Virus record (IMG/VR): IMGVR_UViG_3300020198_000120
Location: 1-21,565 of that record
Source: a virus
DNA: 21,565 nt
Reading direction: 5' to 3' (one strand)
Shown here: in pieces, positions 14,236 to 21,565 of the stretch
Position numbering within the stretch: the stretch's first letter is position 1
Layout of the letters: each line of letters starts with the position of its first letter
Position numbers and translations under genes: made by a program
The notes under the pieces: model-generated
Told to the model about the DNA's origin: nothing
Databases searched by the model: none
What the model saw: only the letters and a program-made list of their open reading frames with translations

Positions 14236-14697
14236 TCAGTAGCTCCTCGGAGAGACATAGGTGAGTTGCGCGCGGATCAACGCGGTGAGCACGGCTTTCG
14301 AGCCGGCGGCGTCTGTTCCAAGCTCGGGCTGTTCGACGATTTCCGCGCGGATCACGTCGGCGCCGAGCGTTGGATCGGCCTCGATAGCTGCATAGACAGC
14401 TGAAAGCGCCGCATCGAAAGCAGTATTGAGTCCGTCGCCTTCCGCCCCGGCCACGTAGAGTTCGATTTCGGCGTTGCGGACAAGCTCAAAAGCGTCAGGA
14501 CCGGCGCCGAAGCGACGCGTCGTCTCGACCGCATCACCATGCCGCAGCGCAACGATCGTTGCATATGGCGGATCGAAGGCCGTCAGCTCTTCGAATACAT
14601 CCTCGAAGACAGGATCACGCCGGACAGCAGGCAGAACGGTCGATGCATCCAGCGCCGCTTTGAGCGCCAGCATAGCGACTTCGGTTTCGCTGCTCAT
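14236..14697 (-). CDS. Tail terminator-like protein
   Basis: 153 residues. The ATG at 14697 overlaps the previous TGA as ATGA. An N-terminal helix (ETEVAMLALKAALDAS) is followed by beta strands (PYATIVALRHGDAVETTRRF, ELVRNAEIELYVAGAEGD), a helix (NTAFDAALSAVYAAIEADPT) and a last strand (VLTALIRAQLTYVSP). This alternation is that of gpU-type tail terminators, which cap the finished tube and join it to the head. The position directly upstream of the tail tube supports this. Sequence identity in this group is low. Confidence 0.65.
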   Translation of the reverse strand: MSSETEVAMLALKAALDASTVLPAVRRDPVFEDVFEELTAFDPPYATIVALRHGDAVETTRRFGAGPDAFELVRNAEIELYVAGAEGDGLNTAFDAALSAVYAAIEADPTLGADVIRAEIVEQPELGTDAAGSKAVLTALIRAQLTYVSPRSY

Positions 14698-14915
14698 AGC
14701 AAAACAATCTCTACATGTCCGCGCTTGACCGACTTTTTTATGCGCCCGTTTTCGATCATGAGCCGGCCATCTGGCGCAGTTTCCGCAATCACGAGCACGC
14801 CAAGTTCGTCATCGGCGCGAACGCATCTGCGCTGCAGAACGCCATCAAGGAAGATATTGGCCCGCAACAGGCGAGGGTGAAAATATGGGTCGCTTTCGTC
14901 TGCTGAAATAATCAT
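14694..14915 (-). CDS. Small unassigned head-tail region protein
   Basis: 73 residues with ATGA overlaps at both ends (14912-14915 and 14694-14697). The sequence is beta-rich and charged (YFHPRLLRANIFLDGVLQRR, VLVIAETAPDGRLMIEN) with a basic end (GRIKKSVKRGHVEIVLL). The shape fits a small beta-barrel, as found among phage connector or decoration proteins. No family is recognised with certainty. Confidence 0.7.
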   Translation of the reverse strand: MIISADESDPYFHPRLLRANIFLDGVLQRRCVRADDELGVLVIAETAPDGRLMIENGRIKKSVKRGHVEIVLL

Positions 14916-15562
14916 GACGCGTTCGCCGCCCGCTCGTAATTAGCGGTATATTTCGCGCCGGCGCGCTCGGCGATTGAAGCTATATTGAGCCGCTTACGGA
15001 GGCGAACCCGTTTCTTAAGAATGAAGAAAGCGAGACGCTCACCCTCGACGCCCTTCTCCCTGCCGATCGTCGGCGTTCTCGCGCCGCCGCGGCGATGAGC
15101 GCGCCGCGTCCCGCGCGACGCCTGCGCGACAGCGACAAAGCCGCCATTGCGCAGCGGAATGAAGCTGAACCTGCCGACCTTCGCCTTCACTTCCTGCGGA
15201 GAAAGACGCTTGCCGCCGCGCCCACGCGGGACATTCTCAGTCGGAACCCAGAGATATTTCTTGCCGCCGACGGGCTGAATGATCGGCCCCTCTTCGAAGG
15301 CGATCATAATTTCCGGCGCGCGTGAAAACGCGAAAACCGCCGGGCTGAGCGTGTTGCGCGCCTCTGCCGGATAGATTCTGACGCGCCATGTCGTCGGCAG
15401 ACGTTTCGAATTAAGCGCATCGCGCGTCATTGCGCGCAGCGGGTCGACCAATTCGGCGCGACCGGTCTGTTCTGTCGCCAGTCGAATGCGCTTCGCCAGC
15501 GCGATGCGCTCGCCTTCAATGGCGCCTGAAATCGCGTTTTTGTCGATATCGACCGTAATCAT
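14912..15562 (-). CDS. DUF6441-like phage head-tail protein
   Basis: 216 residues from the ATG at 15562, four bases after the preceding stop; a start at 15619 would overlap the upstream gene by about 50 bases. An N-terminal helix (ISGAIEGERIALAKRIRLAT) is followed by LPTTWRVRIYPAEARNTLSP and PEIMIAFEEGPIIQPVGGKK, then YLWVPTENVPRGRGGKR. This order (NTWR..YP, PA, I..G, PT) matches phage proteins grouped as DUF6441, from memory. It lies where lambda-like phages keep minor tail or neck proteins. The C-terminal half is strongly basic. Confidence 0.7.
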   Translation of the reverse strand: MITVDIDKNAISGAIEGERIALAKRIRLATEQTGRAELVDPLRAMTRDALNSKRLPTTWRVRIYPAEARNTLSPAVFAFSRAPEIMIAFEEGPIIQPVGGKKYLWVPTENVPRGRGGKRLSPQEVKAKVGRFSFIPLRNGGFVAVAQASRGTRRAHRRGGARTPTIGREKGVEGERLAFFILKKRVRLRKRLNIASIAERAGAKYTANYERAANAS

Positions 15563-15566
15563 CGCG

Positions 15567-15896
15567 TCACGCCGTCTGGAGATCGCAAAGACAGGTCCAG
15601 ACGAGGCCGGACGGATCATTACGCTTGGGCGCGGCGACGATCCGATAGTCTCGGCCGTCGACGGTGAAGACGCCGCCCTTGACCGGCGCGGCCAGTTCGG
15701 AAACGCGCACTTCTACTATGGTCTGCCCGGCGACAAGCGGCACATTGCCGAGCGTCACTGAATCATCCGCCTGATTGAGAACGACGACACAGGCGCTGGT
15801 GACGAAGTCCGGCGAGAGATAGCTCGCCGAAACGCCAAAGTTGGCGAAGACGCGGCCAAGCGTCTTCGCCTCAGATGTTGCAAAAGCGGACGGCAT
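15567..15896 (-). CDS. Head-tail connector or stopper-like small protein
   Basis: 109 residues. The ATG at 15896 overlaps the previous TGA (TGATG). FANFGVSASYLSPDFVTSAC leads to a beta-barrel-like part (TIVEVRVSELAAPVKGGVFT, VDGRDYRIVAAPKRNDPSGL) ending WTCLCDLQ. The PxxGG-x-F-x-VDGxxYRI pattern and the position between capsid cement and terminator genes suggest a gpFII-like stopper. Without structure prediction this is moderate. Confidence 0.65.
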   Translation of the reverse strand: MPSAFATSEAKTLGRVFANFGVSASYLSPDFVTSACVVVLNQADDSVTLGNVPLVAGQTIVEVRVSELAAPVKGGVFTVDGRDYRIVAAPKRNDPSGLVWTCLCDLQTA

Positions 15897-16495
15897 CAGT
15901 AGCCGAACGCCACCCAGTTGACCTTCTTTCCGAAGGTCGACGCGGCGACCGGGCCAGCCGCCGTCTTCCAGGTCTTCAGCAGGAAAGAGCCGGCCGCCGG
16001 GGCGCCTGCCTGATCGCCGATGCTCGAGCTGAGAAACTCAGGATCGGCGACAATGTCCGAGTCGAACTGTGCGACGACGCCAACAAGCAGCGACAATCCG
16101 GTCGCGATCGTGTCGGACGCCGCGACCGTCGTCGCCTGTCCCCAAACAATACGCGGCGCGTCAGAATCCGGCGTAAGGACGAGCTTGCCAGTCGATGTCG
16201 GATTAGCGGCAGCCTCTACGCATTTTCCGATGCGCAGATTAGACATCGTCTTGACGTTGGTCGCCTTTTTGGCGGAATTGTCCCACCAGACGGTGTCGCC
16301 GACGGACCATGCCTGCGCGGAGACCTTCGCAAGCTCCCAAACACCGCATCTCTGGAGGGGAACATCCACACCCGAAAGTGCGGTTATTTGCGCGACGCCA
16401 AATATCGCTCCTACTTGGGCGCCGGCGCCGGAGACCACATCATAGGGGGCAGCGAGCGTGATGACCTCGCCTTCCTGGATTGCATTGAGGGACAT
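15896..16495 (-). CDS. DUF2190-like capsid decoration (cement) protein
   Basis: 199 residues from the ATG at 16495, with AGGAAG 7 bases upstream. The first 110 residues match the DUF2190 pattern: IQEGEVITLAAPYDVVSGAG, AQVGAIFGVAQITALSGVDV, GVWELAKVSAQAWSVGDTVW and WDNS. The remaining part (LLVGVVAQFDSDIVADPEFL) extends past the usual length of about 110 residues, with an unassigned C-terminal domain (STFGKKVNWVAFGY). The family coats capsids outside, and the gene lies just after the capsid gene. The extra domain could reach out from the capsid surface. Confidence 0.8.
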   Translation of the reverse strand: MSLNAIQEGEVITLAAPYDVVSGAGAQVGAIFGVAQITALSGVDVPLQRCGVWELAKVSAQAWSVGDTVWWDNSAKKATNVKTMSNLRIGKCVEAAANPTSTGKLVLTPDSDAPRIVWGQATTVAASDTIATGLSLLVGVVAQFDSDIVADPEFLSSSIGDQAGAPAAGSFLLKTWKTAAGPVAASTFGKKVNWVAFGY

Positions 16496-16519
16496 TGTTA
16501 GACTTCCTATGTTTGGAAA

Positions 16520-16535
16520 GCGCGATAGATCGCGC
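16520..16535 (-). repeat. Second inverted repeat in the capsid-cement gap
   Basis: GCGCGAT and ATCGCGC form 7-base arms around a two-base AG spacer. It lies between the 11-base hairpin and the ribosome binding site of the cement gene. It may fold as a hairpin or act as a dyad site; function unknown. Confidence 0.5.
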
Positions 16536-16544
16536 GGAGGGGCT

Positions 16545-16572
16545 TAGCGCGCGCTCAATCAAGCGCGCGCTA
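16545..16572 (-). terminator. Strong hairpin after the capsid gene (mRNA stabiliser or attenuator)
   Basis: TAGCGCGCGCT (16545-16555) and AGCGCGCGCTA (16562-16572) are perfect 11-base inverted repeats around a CAATCA loop. No run of T follows on the minus strand, so it is not a standard intrinsic terminator. It lies 18 bases past the capsid stop, a place where hairpins often protect the abundant capsid message from decay or trim expression downstream. Confidence 0.6.
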
Positions 16573-16589
16573 TTGAGCTGCTCTTATCC

Positions 16590-18668
16590 TTAGGTGCCAG
16601 CGTTCCTGAACATCCCGCGGTAGTCGATCGCCTTAGCGGCGAAGTCGAGTCGCCCCTTGATTTCGAGACCATCAATCTCGAAACCGACCCGCTGCTCCGT
16701 GTAAACGCCTTCCTGTCCGTCGAGATAGGCGTAGTCGAACGTGTCGATGACATTATAATCGCCGAGCACGAACCACGGCTCGGCGCCAGCCGCCGGCTTG
16801 AGCCTCGGCTCGACGATCAGCGTCAGGCGGTTGGCGAAAGTATTGACGCCGGACGTCGCCGTCGCCTGCACCGCCGTCAAAAGCTTCTGCGCCGCAACCT
16901 TGCGCTTCGGAGTCACGACCAGATATTGAGGGATCAGGCCGGAAATCGCCTTTCCAGACGCATCCGTCTGCTCGAGCATTTTTTGCTCGGCTTCGGCGAG
17001 GGTCGTCTCATTCACATCTCCCGCCGTGCCGACATTGCCGTGCGTCGCGTGGAACAAAGCGACGCCGTCAGAGAGATTTGCATTGGCTGTGAAAACGCCC
17101 CATACGACGTCATTTTCAAGCTCGGCGGCGGCGCGGCCCATCTGAGAGGGAATGCGGTCAAAGGCGCCAAGATCATCGTTGATCAGCGCCTGACGCGTGA
17201 TGGGGACGATCTTGCCGTATGTCGCCAGCGCGTAGGTTTCTCCGGTGTCGCCGAACTTGCCGTATTTGAACTCGGCTCCCTCCAGCACCTTTTCGAAGGA
17301 CGGCATGCCGGTAAGCGCGACGACCGACTTCGATTTGAAGTCCGGCGAATTGCTTTGACGGCCGAGCATGCGCCAAGGCTGCGTCGCCGTCGTATAGGCG
17401 TCACGTAGTCGCTTCGACGCGACATTCGCCATCAAGCTCGAAAAGTCCGAGGTGGACATGCCGGCGCGGTAGAGCAAGCCTGGATCATTGAGACCGAGCG
17501 CCAGCGTCGCGCGCTCCATCTTACTCAAATTCGAAAGCGAGACGCCCTGCGTGCGCTGCACGTAGTGCGAGAATAGCCCAAGGACGGAGTCGAAACCGCG
17601 CATATCTGCGGCAAGGCTCCGGATCTGGCGACCCTCTTCGCTTTGCGGGTCGGCGGCTCCTGGATTAGCGCGCATTATGAGCGAGGACTCAATAGCGCGC
17701 CGCAGCGTTTCGCCTTCGTCGCGGGTAATATGCGCCACAGGACCAGCAACCGCCGCCGTCTTTTCCTGTCGACTCGCAGCTCGCTCCGTGAGGCGATCAA
17801 AGATCGCGTCGCGCGTCAATCCTTCGTCAATCCAGGAATCAACCTCCTTGCGAGCGCCTGCCAGTTCAGCGAGACGCTGGAGACCGCGCATATCGGCCGC
17901 GGTGAGCGCGTTCGTCGTGCGCTCTGCGGCTGGGGTTGGGACTTCTGGGGCTACCGCAGGAGCGGCGCGCGTCTCCGCGACGTCGGGAGCCGGCGTCGCG
18001 GGCGGGTTGGGTTCAACGGCCGCCGCAGCGGCCGGCTGTGCGGCACGGGTCATATCGTCTTCCTCTGTTTGATAGCCGGGATCATTGCCGCTTGGCGCGA
18101 CGGCCCGGACCGTCGCGGCGGTATCTGCGGGAACGGCGCAAAGTGTGACTTCAAGCAGCTCCCATTCGTCGGCGCGCCATGTTTGCTCGCCTGTGTCCTC
18201 CTGGCTGATCATCACCCAGCGCTTGACCGAATAGCCGATCGAAAAACTGGTCAGCGCGCCTCGCGAGACCATGCCCTCAGCCTTCCGGCCCTCCTCCGTA
18301 TCATCGAAGCGGACTCGGCCGACGAGCTGACCGTTCTCTATGCGCGCTTCTTCGACAACGCCGAGAATGGCGCCGATCGTGGATGCGTTGTGCGAGTCGA
18401 GCAGCTTGCACTGCCGCGCCTCGACGCGAGAGAGATCGACGGCGCTCGTGTCCATGTTGAGCGTTTCGATAAAGCCCCAGCGGCGAACGGGAGAGCCCGC
18501 AGCAAAGATTCCGTCGACGGTATGCGCGCGTTCGTCGTAGGTCGATAATTGGGTGTCGAAGCGCGTCTGGCGCGCGAGCGGGCGCGTGACCTTCGCCCAT
18601 GGCGACTCGACGCATGTCTTATTGCCGCCAGGCTGAAAACCTGGAGGCGCGCTCAATGAACGCGTCAT
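16590..18668 (-). CDS. Prohead protease and Mu gpT-like major capsid fusion
   Basis: 692 residues from the ATG at 18668 (GAAAGG 9 bases upstream). Residues about 30-190 are an HK97-type prohead protease (S78-like): LLDSHNASTIGAILG (His93), SRGALTSFSIGYSVKRW (Ser141/Ser143) and ELLEVTLCAVPADTAA. Residues 205-250 are a Pro/Ala linker; 250-350 are helical and charged, a possible scaffold or delta domain. Residues 400-692 are a gpT-like capsid domain (VALTGMPSFEKVLEGAEFKY, IVPITRQALINDDLGAFDRI, NVIDTFDYAYLDGQEGVYTE). The protease presumably cuts itself, the linker and the delta part off during capsid maturation. No separate scaffold gene is present. Confidence 0.92.
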   Translation of the reverse strand: MTRSLSAPPGFQPGGNKTCVESPWAKVTRPLARQTRFDTQLSTYDERAHTVDGIFAAGSPVRRWGFIETLNMDTSAVDLSRVEARQCKLLDSHNASTIGAILGVVEEARIENGQLVGRVRFDDTEEGRKAEGMVSRGALTSFSIGYSVKRWVMISQEDTGEQTWRADEWELLEVTLCAVPADTAATVRAVAPSGNDPGYQTEEDDMTRAAQPAAAAAVEPNPPATPAPDVAETRAAPAVAPEVPTPAAERTTNALTAADMRGLQRLAELAGARKEVDSWIDEGLTRDAIFDRLTERAASRQEKTAAVAGPVAHITRDEGETLRRAIESSLIMRANPGAADPQSEEGRQIRSLAADMRGFDSVLGLFSHYVQRTQGVSLSNLSKMERATLALGLNDPGLLYRAGMSTSDFSSLMANVASKRLRDAYTTATQPWRMLGRQSNSPDFKSKSVVALTGMPSFEKVLEGAEFKYGKFGDTGETYALATYGKIVPITRQALINDDLGAFDRIPSQMGRAAAELENDVVWGVFTANANLSDGVALFHATHGNVGTAGDVNETTLAEAEQKMLEQTDASGKAISGLIPQYLVVTPKRKVAAQKLLTAVQATATSGVNTFANRLTLIVEPRLKPAAGAEPWFVLGDYNVIDTFDYAYLDGQEGVYTEQRVGFEIDGLEIKGRLDFAAKAIDYRGMFRNAGT

Positions 18669-18681
18669 GGGAATTTACCTT

Positions 18682-20223
18682 TCAGTTTTGGTTGATCGAC
18701 GCGCCTGCGCCATCATTGAGCGCCGTGGCCAAAGCCTGCAGCGCGCCGGCGTGATCGATGCGCCGTGCGTCCGTGTCTAAAACGACCTTCGACGTTGTCG
18801 CGTCGATGGCCGCCAAGAAGGCGTCGATCTCCGCGAGAACCGCCTCCCAATTTTGTCCCCGTTCAGCGAGCGCATCCGGTTGAGATTGCAGTCCAGCGCG
18901 AATCTCCATGACTTTCGCCATGATTTCCTTCAGCGGATCGACCCAAGGGCGAACCGGCATGGCGAGTTCGCACCCAACGCTCGCGATACGCTCGTCGCCG
19001 CGGAGCAACGCCTCGCGCATCATGACCCGTCGCCATGCACGTCGCTCATGCGGCGCAAAGACCAACCACTGCACCACGTCAATGAGAACGTTTCCGGAGA
19101 CGATCGCGGCTCTCTGACTGCTATAGTTCGCTTGGCTCGGATCGCCTGTGACGGCGAAATATGGCACGCCGATCGACGCCGAGAATGCGAAGAGCTGCGA
19201 CCGGATGAAGTCTAGCGTATCGCCGCTCGTCGACGGCTGAAACGGCGTCACATCTTCGCCAGGGCCAGTGCGTAATAATTTACCAGGCGCAAGAGCCTCC
19301 TCAATCCGACCCTTCGCATCTATCTTCTGCTGACCGACAATCGGCGCTGCGCCTTGCGCTTCCGGAGTGCGGATAACGAGACCGATGCAGGCCTCGATTC
19401 GCTTGCGCCAGATGATCGCTTCGTTGACGTCATCAAGGCCGCGCATCGCCGTGATGGACGGCGCAAGCCAGCTAACGCCCCTGATCTGGCCAGGTCGCAG
19501 CACTTGATAGATGTGATCGACGTCAATTGCATCGACATAAGAAGAAACGCCGCGCATCAATCTATTTGGAGCGACGCCGATGAGTTCTCCGGGGTGAACG
19601 GGGTAGAGCCAGTATCCTGTTCGCGCACCATTTTTGTTGAATTCTACGCCCTGGAGGACGATTTTTCCGTCTTTTGCCGACTTCGCATAGGAATCGCGAT
19701 TTGCGTCAAGATAATCCGCTTCGCGCAGGATGATCTTTCCATTTGGTTTTCCATCGTCGTCTTTGGTCCACAATCGCAGAATTTCGCCATCTCGAAACAT
19801 CGTTCCGGCGACGAGATTTTGCATCCCATAGTAATCTTGCTGGCCTTCCGGATCGCATGTCTCGACAAACCGCGTCCAGGCGTCGTTGGCGATCTTTCGG
19901 AGACTCTTGCGCGGATCGACGGCGCGCGGCGTGATGCCAGTACCGACGACGCGTCCGGCAAACTGTGCCCGCGCCGAGGCGATGAGCTTATTATTGCGAT
20001 CAAGATCACGCGCGCGGTAGCGCAAACGGTCTATCGCGCCATAGTTCTCCGAATTAGCTGATGATCCGTTGGTCACCCACCCGGAAAGGCGGCGATCCTG
20101 CGACGCGCCGTCATAGGCGCGCATAAACTCCGCAGCGGCGGCGCGGGCATGCAGTCGACGCAGGCCGGATACCGGCGCGACCGCGAGCAGCGCGCGATCG
20201 AAAATGGAAGGGCGGAAGGTCAT
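18682..20223 (-). CDS. Portal protein (lambda gpB family)
   Basis: 513 residues. The ATG at 20223 overlaps the upstream TAA (TAATG). Near the N-terminus GAIDRLRYRARDLDRNNKLI and ARAQFAGRVVGTGITPRAVD are diagnostic of lambda-type portals; RDGEILRLWTKDD, VDAIDVDHIYQVLRPGQIRG and SITAMRGLDDVNEAIIWRKR follow in the family order, and SIGVPYFAVTGDPSQANYSS supports it further. It forms the dodecameric vertex ring through which the terminase pumps DNA. There is no fused minor head protein at the C-terminus. Confidence 0.96.
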   Translation of the reverse strand: MTFRPSIFDRALLAVAPVSGLRRLHARAAAAEFMRAYDGASQDRRLSGWVTNGSSANSENYGAIDRLRYRARDLDRNNKLIASARAQFAGRVVGTGITPRAVDPRKSLRKIANDAWTRFVETCDPEGQQDYYGMQNLVAGTMFRDGEILRLWTKDDDGKPNGKIILREADYLDANRDSYAKSAKDGKIVLQGVEFNKNGARTGYWLYPVHPGELIGVAPNRLMRGVSSYVDAIDVDHIYQVLRPGQIRGVSWLAPSITAMRGLDDVNEAIIWRKRIEACIGLVIRTPEAQGAAPIVGQQKIDAKGRIEEALAPGKLLRTGPGEDVTPFQPSTSGDTLDFIRSQLFAFSASIGVPYFAVTGDPSQANYSSQRAAIVSGNVLIDVVQWLVFAPHERRAWRRVMMREALLRGDERIASVGCELAMPVRPWVDPLKEIMAKVMEIRAGLQSQPDALAERGQNWEAVLAEIDAFLAAIDATTSKVVLDTDARRIDHAGALQALATALNDGAGASINQN

Positions 20224-20390
20224 TAAGCGGTGATATTTCGCTTTTTGAGCACGATGCCTTTTCGTGCATTTCCGCGCGTGTGGGCGCGAACAAGGCTTAG
20301 CTTGACGCGCCCCTCACGAACGATTTCACGTAACCCAAGTTGATCAACAAACAGTTCGTTTGTTTCCAAAATGGCCTGGCCGATATTCAT
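20223..20390 (-). CDS. 55-residue conserved-position micro-gene before the portal
   Basis: ATG at 20390 with a GGAGGAG ribosome binding site 7 bases upstream, one of the best sites in the window; the stop overlaps the portal start as TAATG. The protein has an acidic helix (NIGQAILETNELFVDQLGL) and a strongly basic second half (REIVREGRVKLSLVRAHTRG, then NARKGIVLKKRNITA). No TM or signal peptide. Lambda has no gene between W and B. Basic small protein, possibly nucleic-acid or portal binding; function unknown. It would set translation of the portal through coupling. Confidence 0.75.
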   Translation of the reverse strand: MNIGQAILETNELFVDQLGLREIVREGRVKLSLVRAHTRGNARKGIVLKKRNITA

Positions 20391-20520
20391 GTGTTTTCTC
20401 CTCCATCGGCGTCCGGCCTGGCAGGCCTGCGACGCACAGGTTCGCTTTCGCGAAACCGGAGCCGATGAAGCCCGGTTCTCGCCGTTCCCCCTGCCAAGGG
20501 AAATTCAGTGAATTTGTTGG
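20391..20520 (-). other. 130-base gap between gpW-like gene and micro-gene, with hairpins
   Basis: No clear gene. A hairpin at 20439-20457 pairs GGTTTCGC with GCGAACC around a GAAA tetraloop with one bulged base; a GGCC-TGGCA-GGCC hairpin lies near 20415. A frame open from about 20520 to the stop at 20387-20389 could start only at a TTG and has no ribosome binding site, so it is not called. No run of T suggests a terminator. It is the largest gap between genes in the packaging region. Confidence 0.45.
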
Positions 20521-20745
20521 TCAGTCCCGCTTAAAGCTCGCATAGGAGCCGCGATCGGCGCTCGACGGCGCCGGGCCGGTCGTTGGAATCGCCTGCTGCT
20601 GGCGTTTGAAATAATCGAGCGCCTTGATGATGGAATCGGTCGACTGATAGGTGACGCGACGGCCCGCATATTCGACGGTCAATTCGCCGGTCGCGAGCGC
20701 GGTTTCGAGCGCCGCGACCGCCTCGGTGATTTCGGTCGGCGTCAT
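20521..20745 (-). CDS. gpW-like head-tail joining protein
   Basis: 74 residues from the ATG at 20745, which overlaps the terminase stop as ATGA; the longer start at 20772 is less likely. Compared with lambda gpW it keeps the helix, the beta turn and the GRRVTY motif: MTPTEITEAVAALETALATG, then ELTVEYAGRRVTYQSTDSII and ALDYFKRQQQA. gpW seals DNA in the filled head and prepares the portal for tail joining. Gene order terminase, gpW, portal is the same as in lambda (A, W, B). Confidence 0.85.
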   Translation of the reverse strand: MTPTEITEAVAALETALATGELTVEYAGRRVTYQSTDSIIKALDYFKRQQQAIPTTGPAPSSADRGSYASFKRD

Positions 20746-21565
20746 ATCCAGTCGCCCCCTGACCAGGTCCATGATTTCGCCGGCGCGTCGCGCTCGGCAG
20801 GCGGGGCGGCGACCGGTTGCGCGTCGTCAGGCTTCGCCGCGGCGTCAACCGGATCGGCTGCGCGCAGCAATGGCGCGATCACGCTTTCCGGCGCGCCGCG
20901 CTGATAGGCGAGTTCGCGCCAGAAGCTCTCGGGACGATTGCCGATATCGAAAACCGGCGCGCCGAAGGCCAGCGCCATGCCGATGATGCGGCAATCGAGC
21001 CAGTGATTGTCTTCCTCGCGCTGCTTCCAGACCCGGTTGCCGTTCTTGTCGAGGCCGATGAATTCCGCCGTGAGCTGGCGGAAATATCCCTCGGCGAGAA
21101 ACGAGCCGAAATGGCAGAAGCCGGACGGCGCGATGATCTGCCCTTCGTCGCTGATCGAGGATTCGCGATTGAGATAGGCGTAGAAGCGCGATTTCAGATT
21201 GTAGGAGCCGGCCTTCCATTGCTGGACGCCCTTGCGGATGCGCTTGCCGCGCCAGTCGAAGTCGACGAGCTGCGGCGCGGCGAGCGCGGGACGGCCCCAG
21301 CCTTCCTCCGTGCGCACCGCATAGGCGCCGTGATGGCGGCGGACCCAGTCATAGACGATCGGCGCGTTGTAGCGGCAATCGACGCCGGTCGCGTCGAGGC
21401 GACGAAACCCGCCGAATGAATCGGCGAGCGGCGTCTCATGCAGTTCGGACAGGCGCTTCCAGCAGCCGTCGTCCGGGTCCGACGTATCGGATGGTTTTTC
21501 AGGCGTGCCGGCGTTGAGATAGGTCGCCAGCAGCGTGTAGGAGCGCCGATCCGCCGTCCAGCCGA
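20742..21565 (-). CDS. Large terminase subunit, GpA family, C-terminal part (5' end outside window)
   Basis: The frame is open to the window edge, giving about 273 C-terminal residues; the N-terminal ATPase domain lies outside. GWTADRRSYTLLATYLNAGT and WKRLSELHETPLADSFGG lead into the nuclease part: RRLDATGVDCRYNAPIVYDW carries the first catalytic Asp, and WKQREEDNHWLDCRIIGMAL the conserved late NHWxD. The tail is low-complexity Pro/Ala, ending TWSGGDWI. It cuts concatemeric DNA and drives it into the prohead with the portal. The missing upstream part should hold Walker A and B motifs and a small subunit gene. Confidence 0.95.
   Translation of the reverse strand, partial: GWTADRRSYTLLATYLNAGTPEKPSDTSDPDDGCWKRLSELHETPLADSFGGFRRLDATGVDCRYNAPIVYDWVRRHHGAYAVRTEEGWGRPALAAPQLVDFDWRGKRIRKGVQQWKAGSYNLKSRFYAYLNRESSISDEGQIIAPSGFCHFGSFLAEGYFRQLTAEFIGLDKNGNRVWKQREEDNHWLDCRIIGMALAFGAPVFDIGNRPESFWRELAYQRGAPESVIAPLLRAADPVDAAAKPDDAQPVAAPPAERDAPAKSWTWSGGDWI

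Noticed and set aside
17643-18548. 301-codon plus-strand open frame
   Set aside because: Antisense to the protease-capsid fusion, rich in Arg and Gly as expected from reverse reading; no recognisable motif.
20387-20520. Frame between gpW-like gene and the 55-codon gene
   Set aside because: Open for about 44 codons and ends overlapping the next ATG, but only a TTG start is available and no ribosome binding site; Arg/Pro-rich content looks like GC-rich noise.
1-21565. tRNA, integrase, insertion sequence or attachment site
   Set aside because: None seen on either strand; the window is entirely inside the late phage block.

Overview
The window holds most of the late (structural and lysis) gene block of a tailed, siphovirus-type phage or prophage. 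Every gene I accept is on the minus strand, so the map reads from right (21565) to left (1). GC-rich coding and the protein families suggest an alphaproteobacterial host, probably Hyphomicrobiales; this is inference. No integrase, repressor, tRNA, attachment site or host gene is visible, so a prophage cannot be told from a free phage.

Packaging and head (21565-14694): C-terminal part of a GpA-type large terminase (cut by the window edge), a gpW-like head-tail joining protein, a 55-codon micro-gene with a strong ribosome binding site, a lambda-type portal, and a 692-residue single-chain fusion of an HK97-type prohead protease with a Mu gpT-like major capsid domain. These are followed by a DUF2190-like capsid cement protein, a small connector, a DUF6441-like protein and a short unassigned protein. 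Gene junctions are mostly ATGA or TGATG/TAATG overlaps, the mark of translational coupling.

Tail (14697-3558): a tail-terminator-like protein, a 75-residue protein, the major tail tube, a tail assembly chaperone with a -1 programmed frameshift site (GGGAAAC at 12623-12629), a 752-residue tape measure, four tail-tip/hub proteins, then three or four fibre or upper-baseplate proteins. One fibre carries a 42-bp tandem repeat, and a 31-codon fragment looks like a broken copy of the gene next to it.

Lysis and small membrane proteins (2998-1): an Amidase_2 endolysin with its zinc ligands sits in a dense run of very small genes (about 23-86 codons). Most of these encode one hydrophobic segment or a signal peptide, and many are linked by ATGA/GTGA overlaps. 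The run contains a holin-like protein and an overlapping Rz/Rz1-type spanin pair. Most of these genes are too short for routine gene callers. This microprotein cassette is the least explained and most interesting part of the window.
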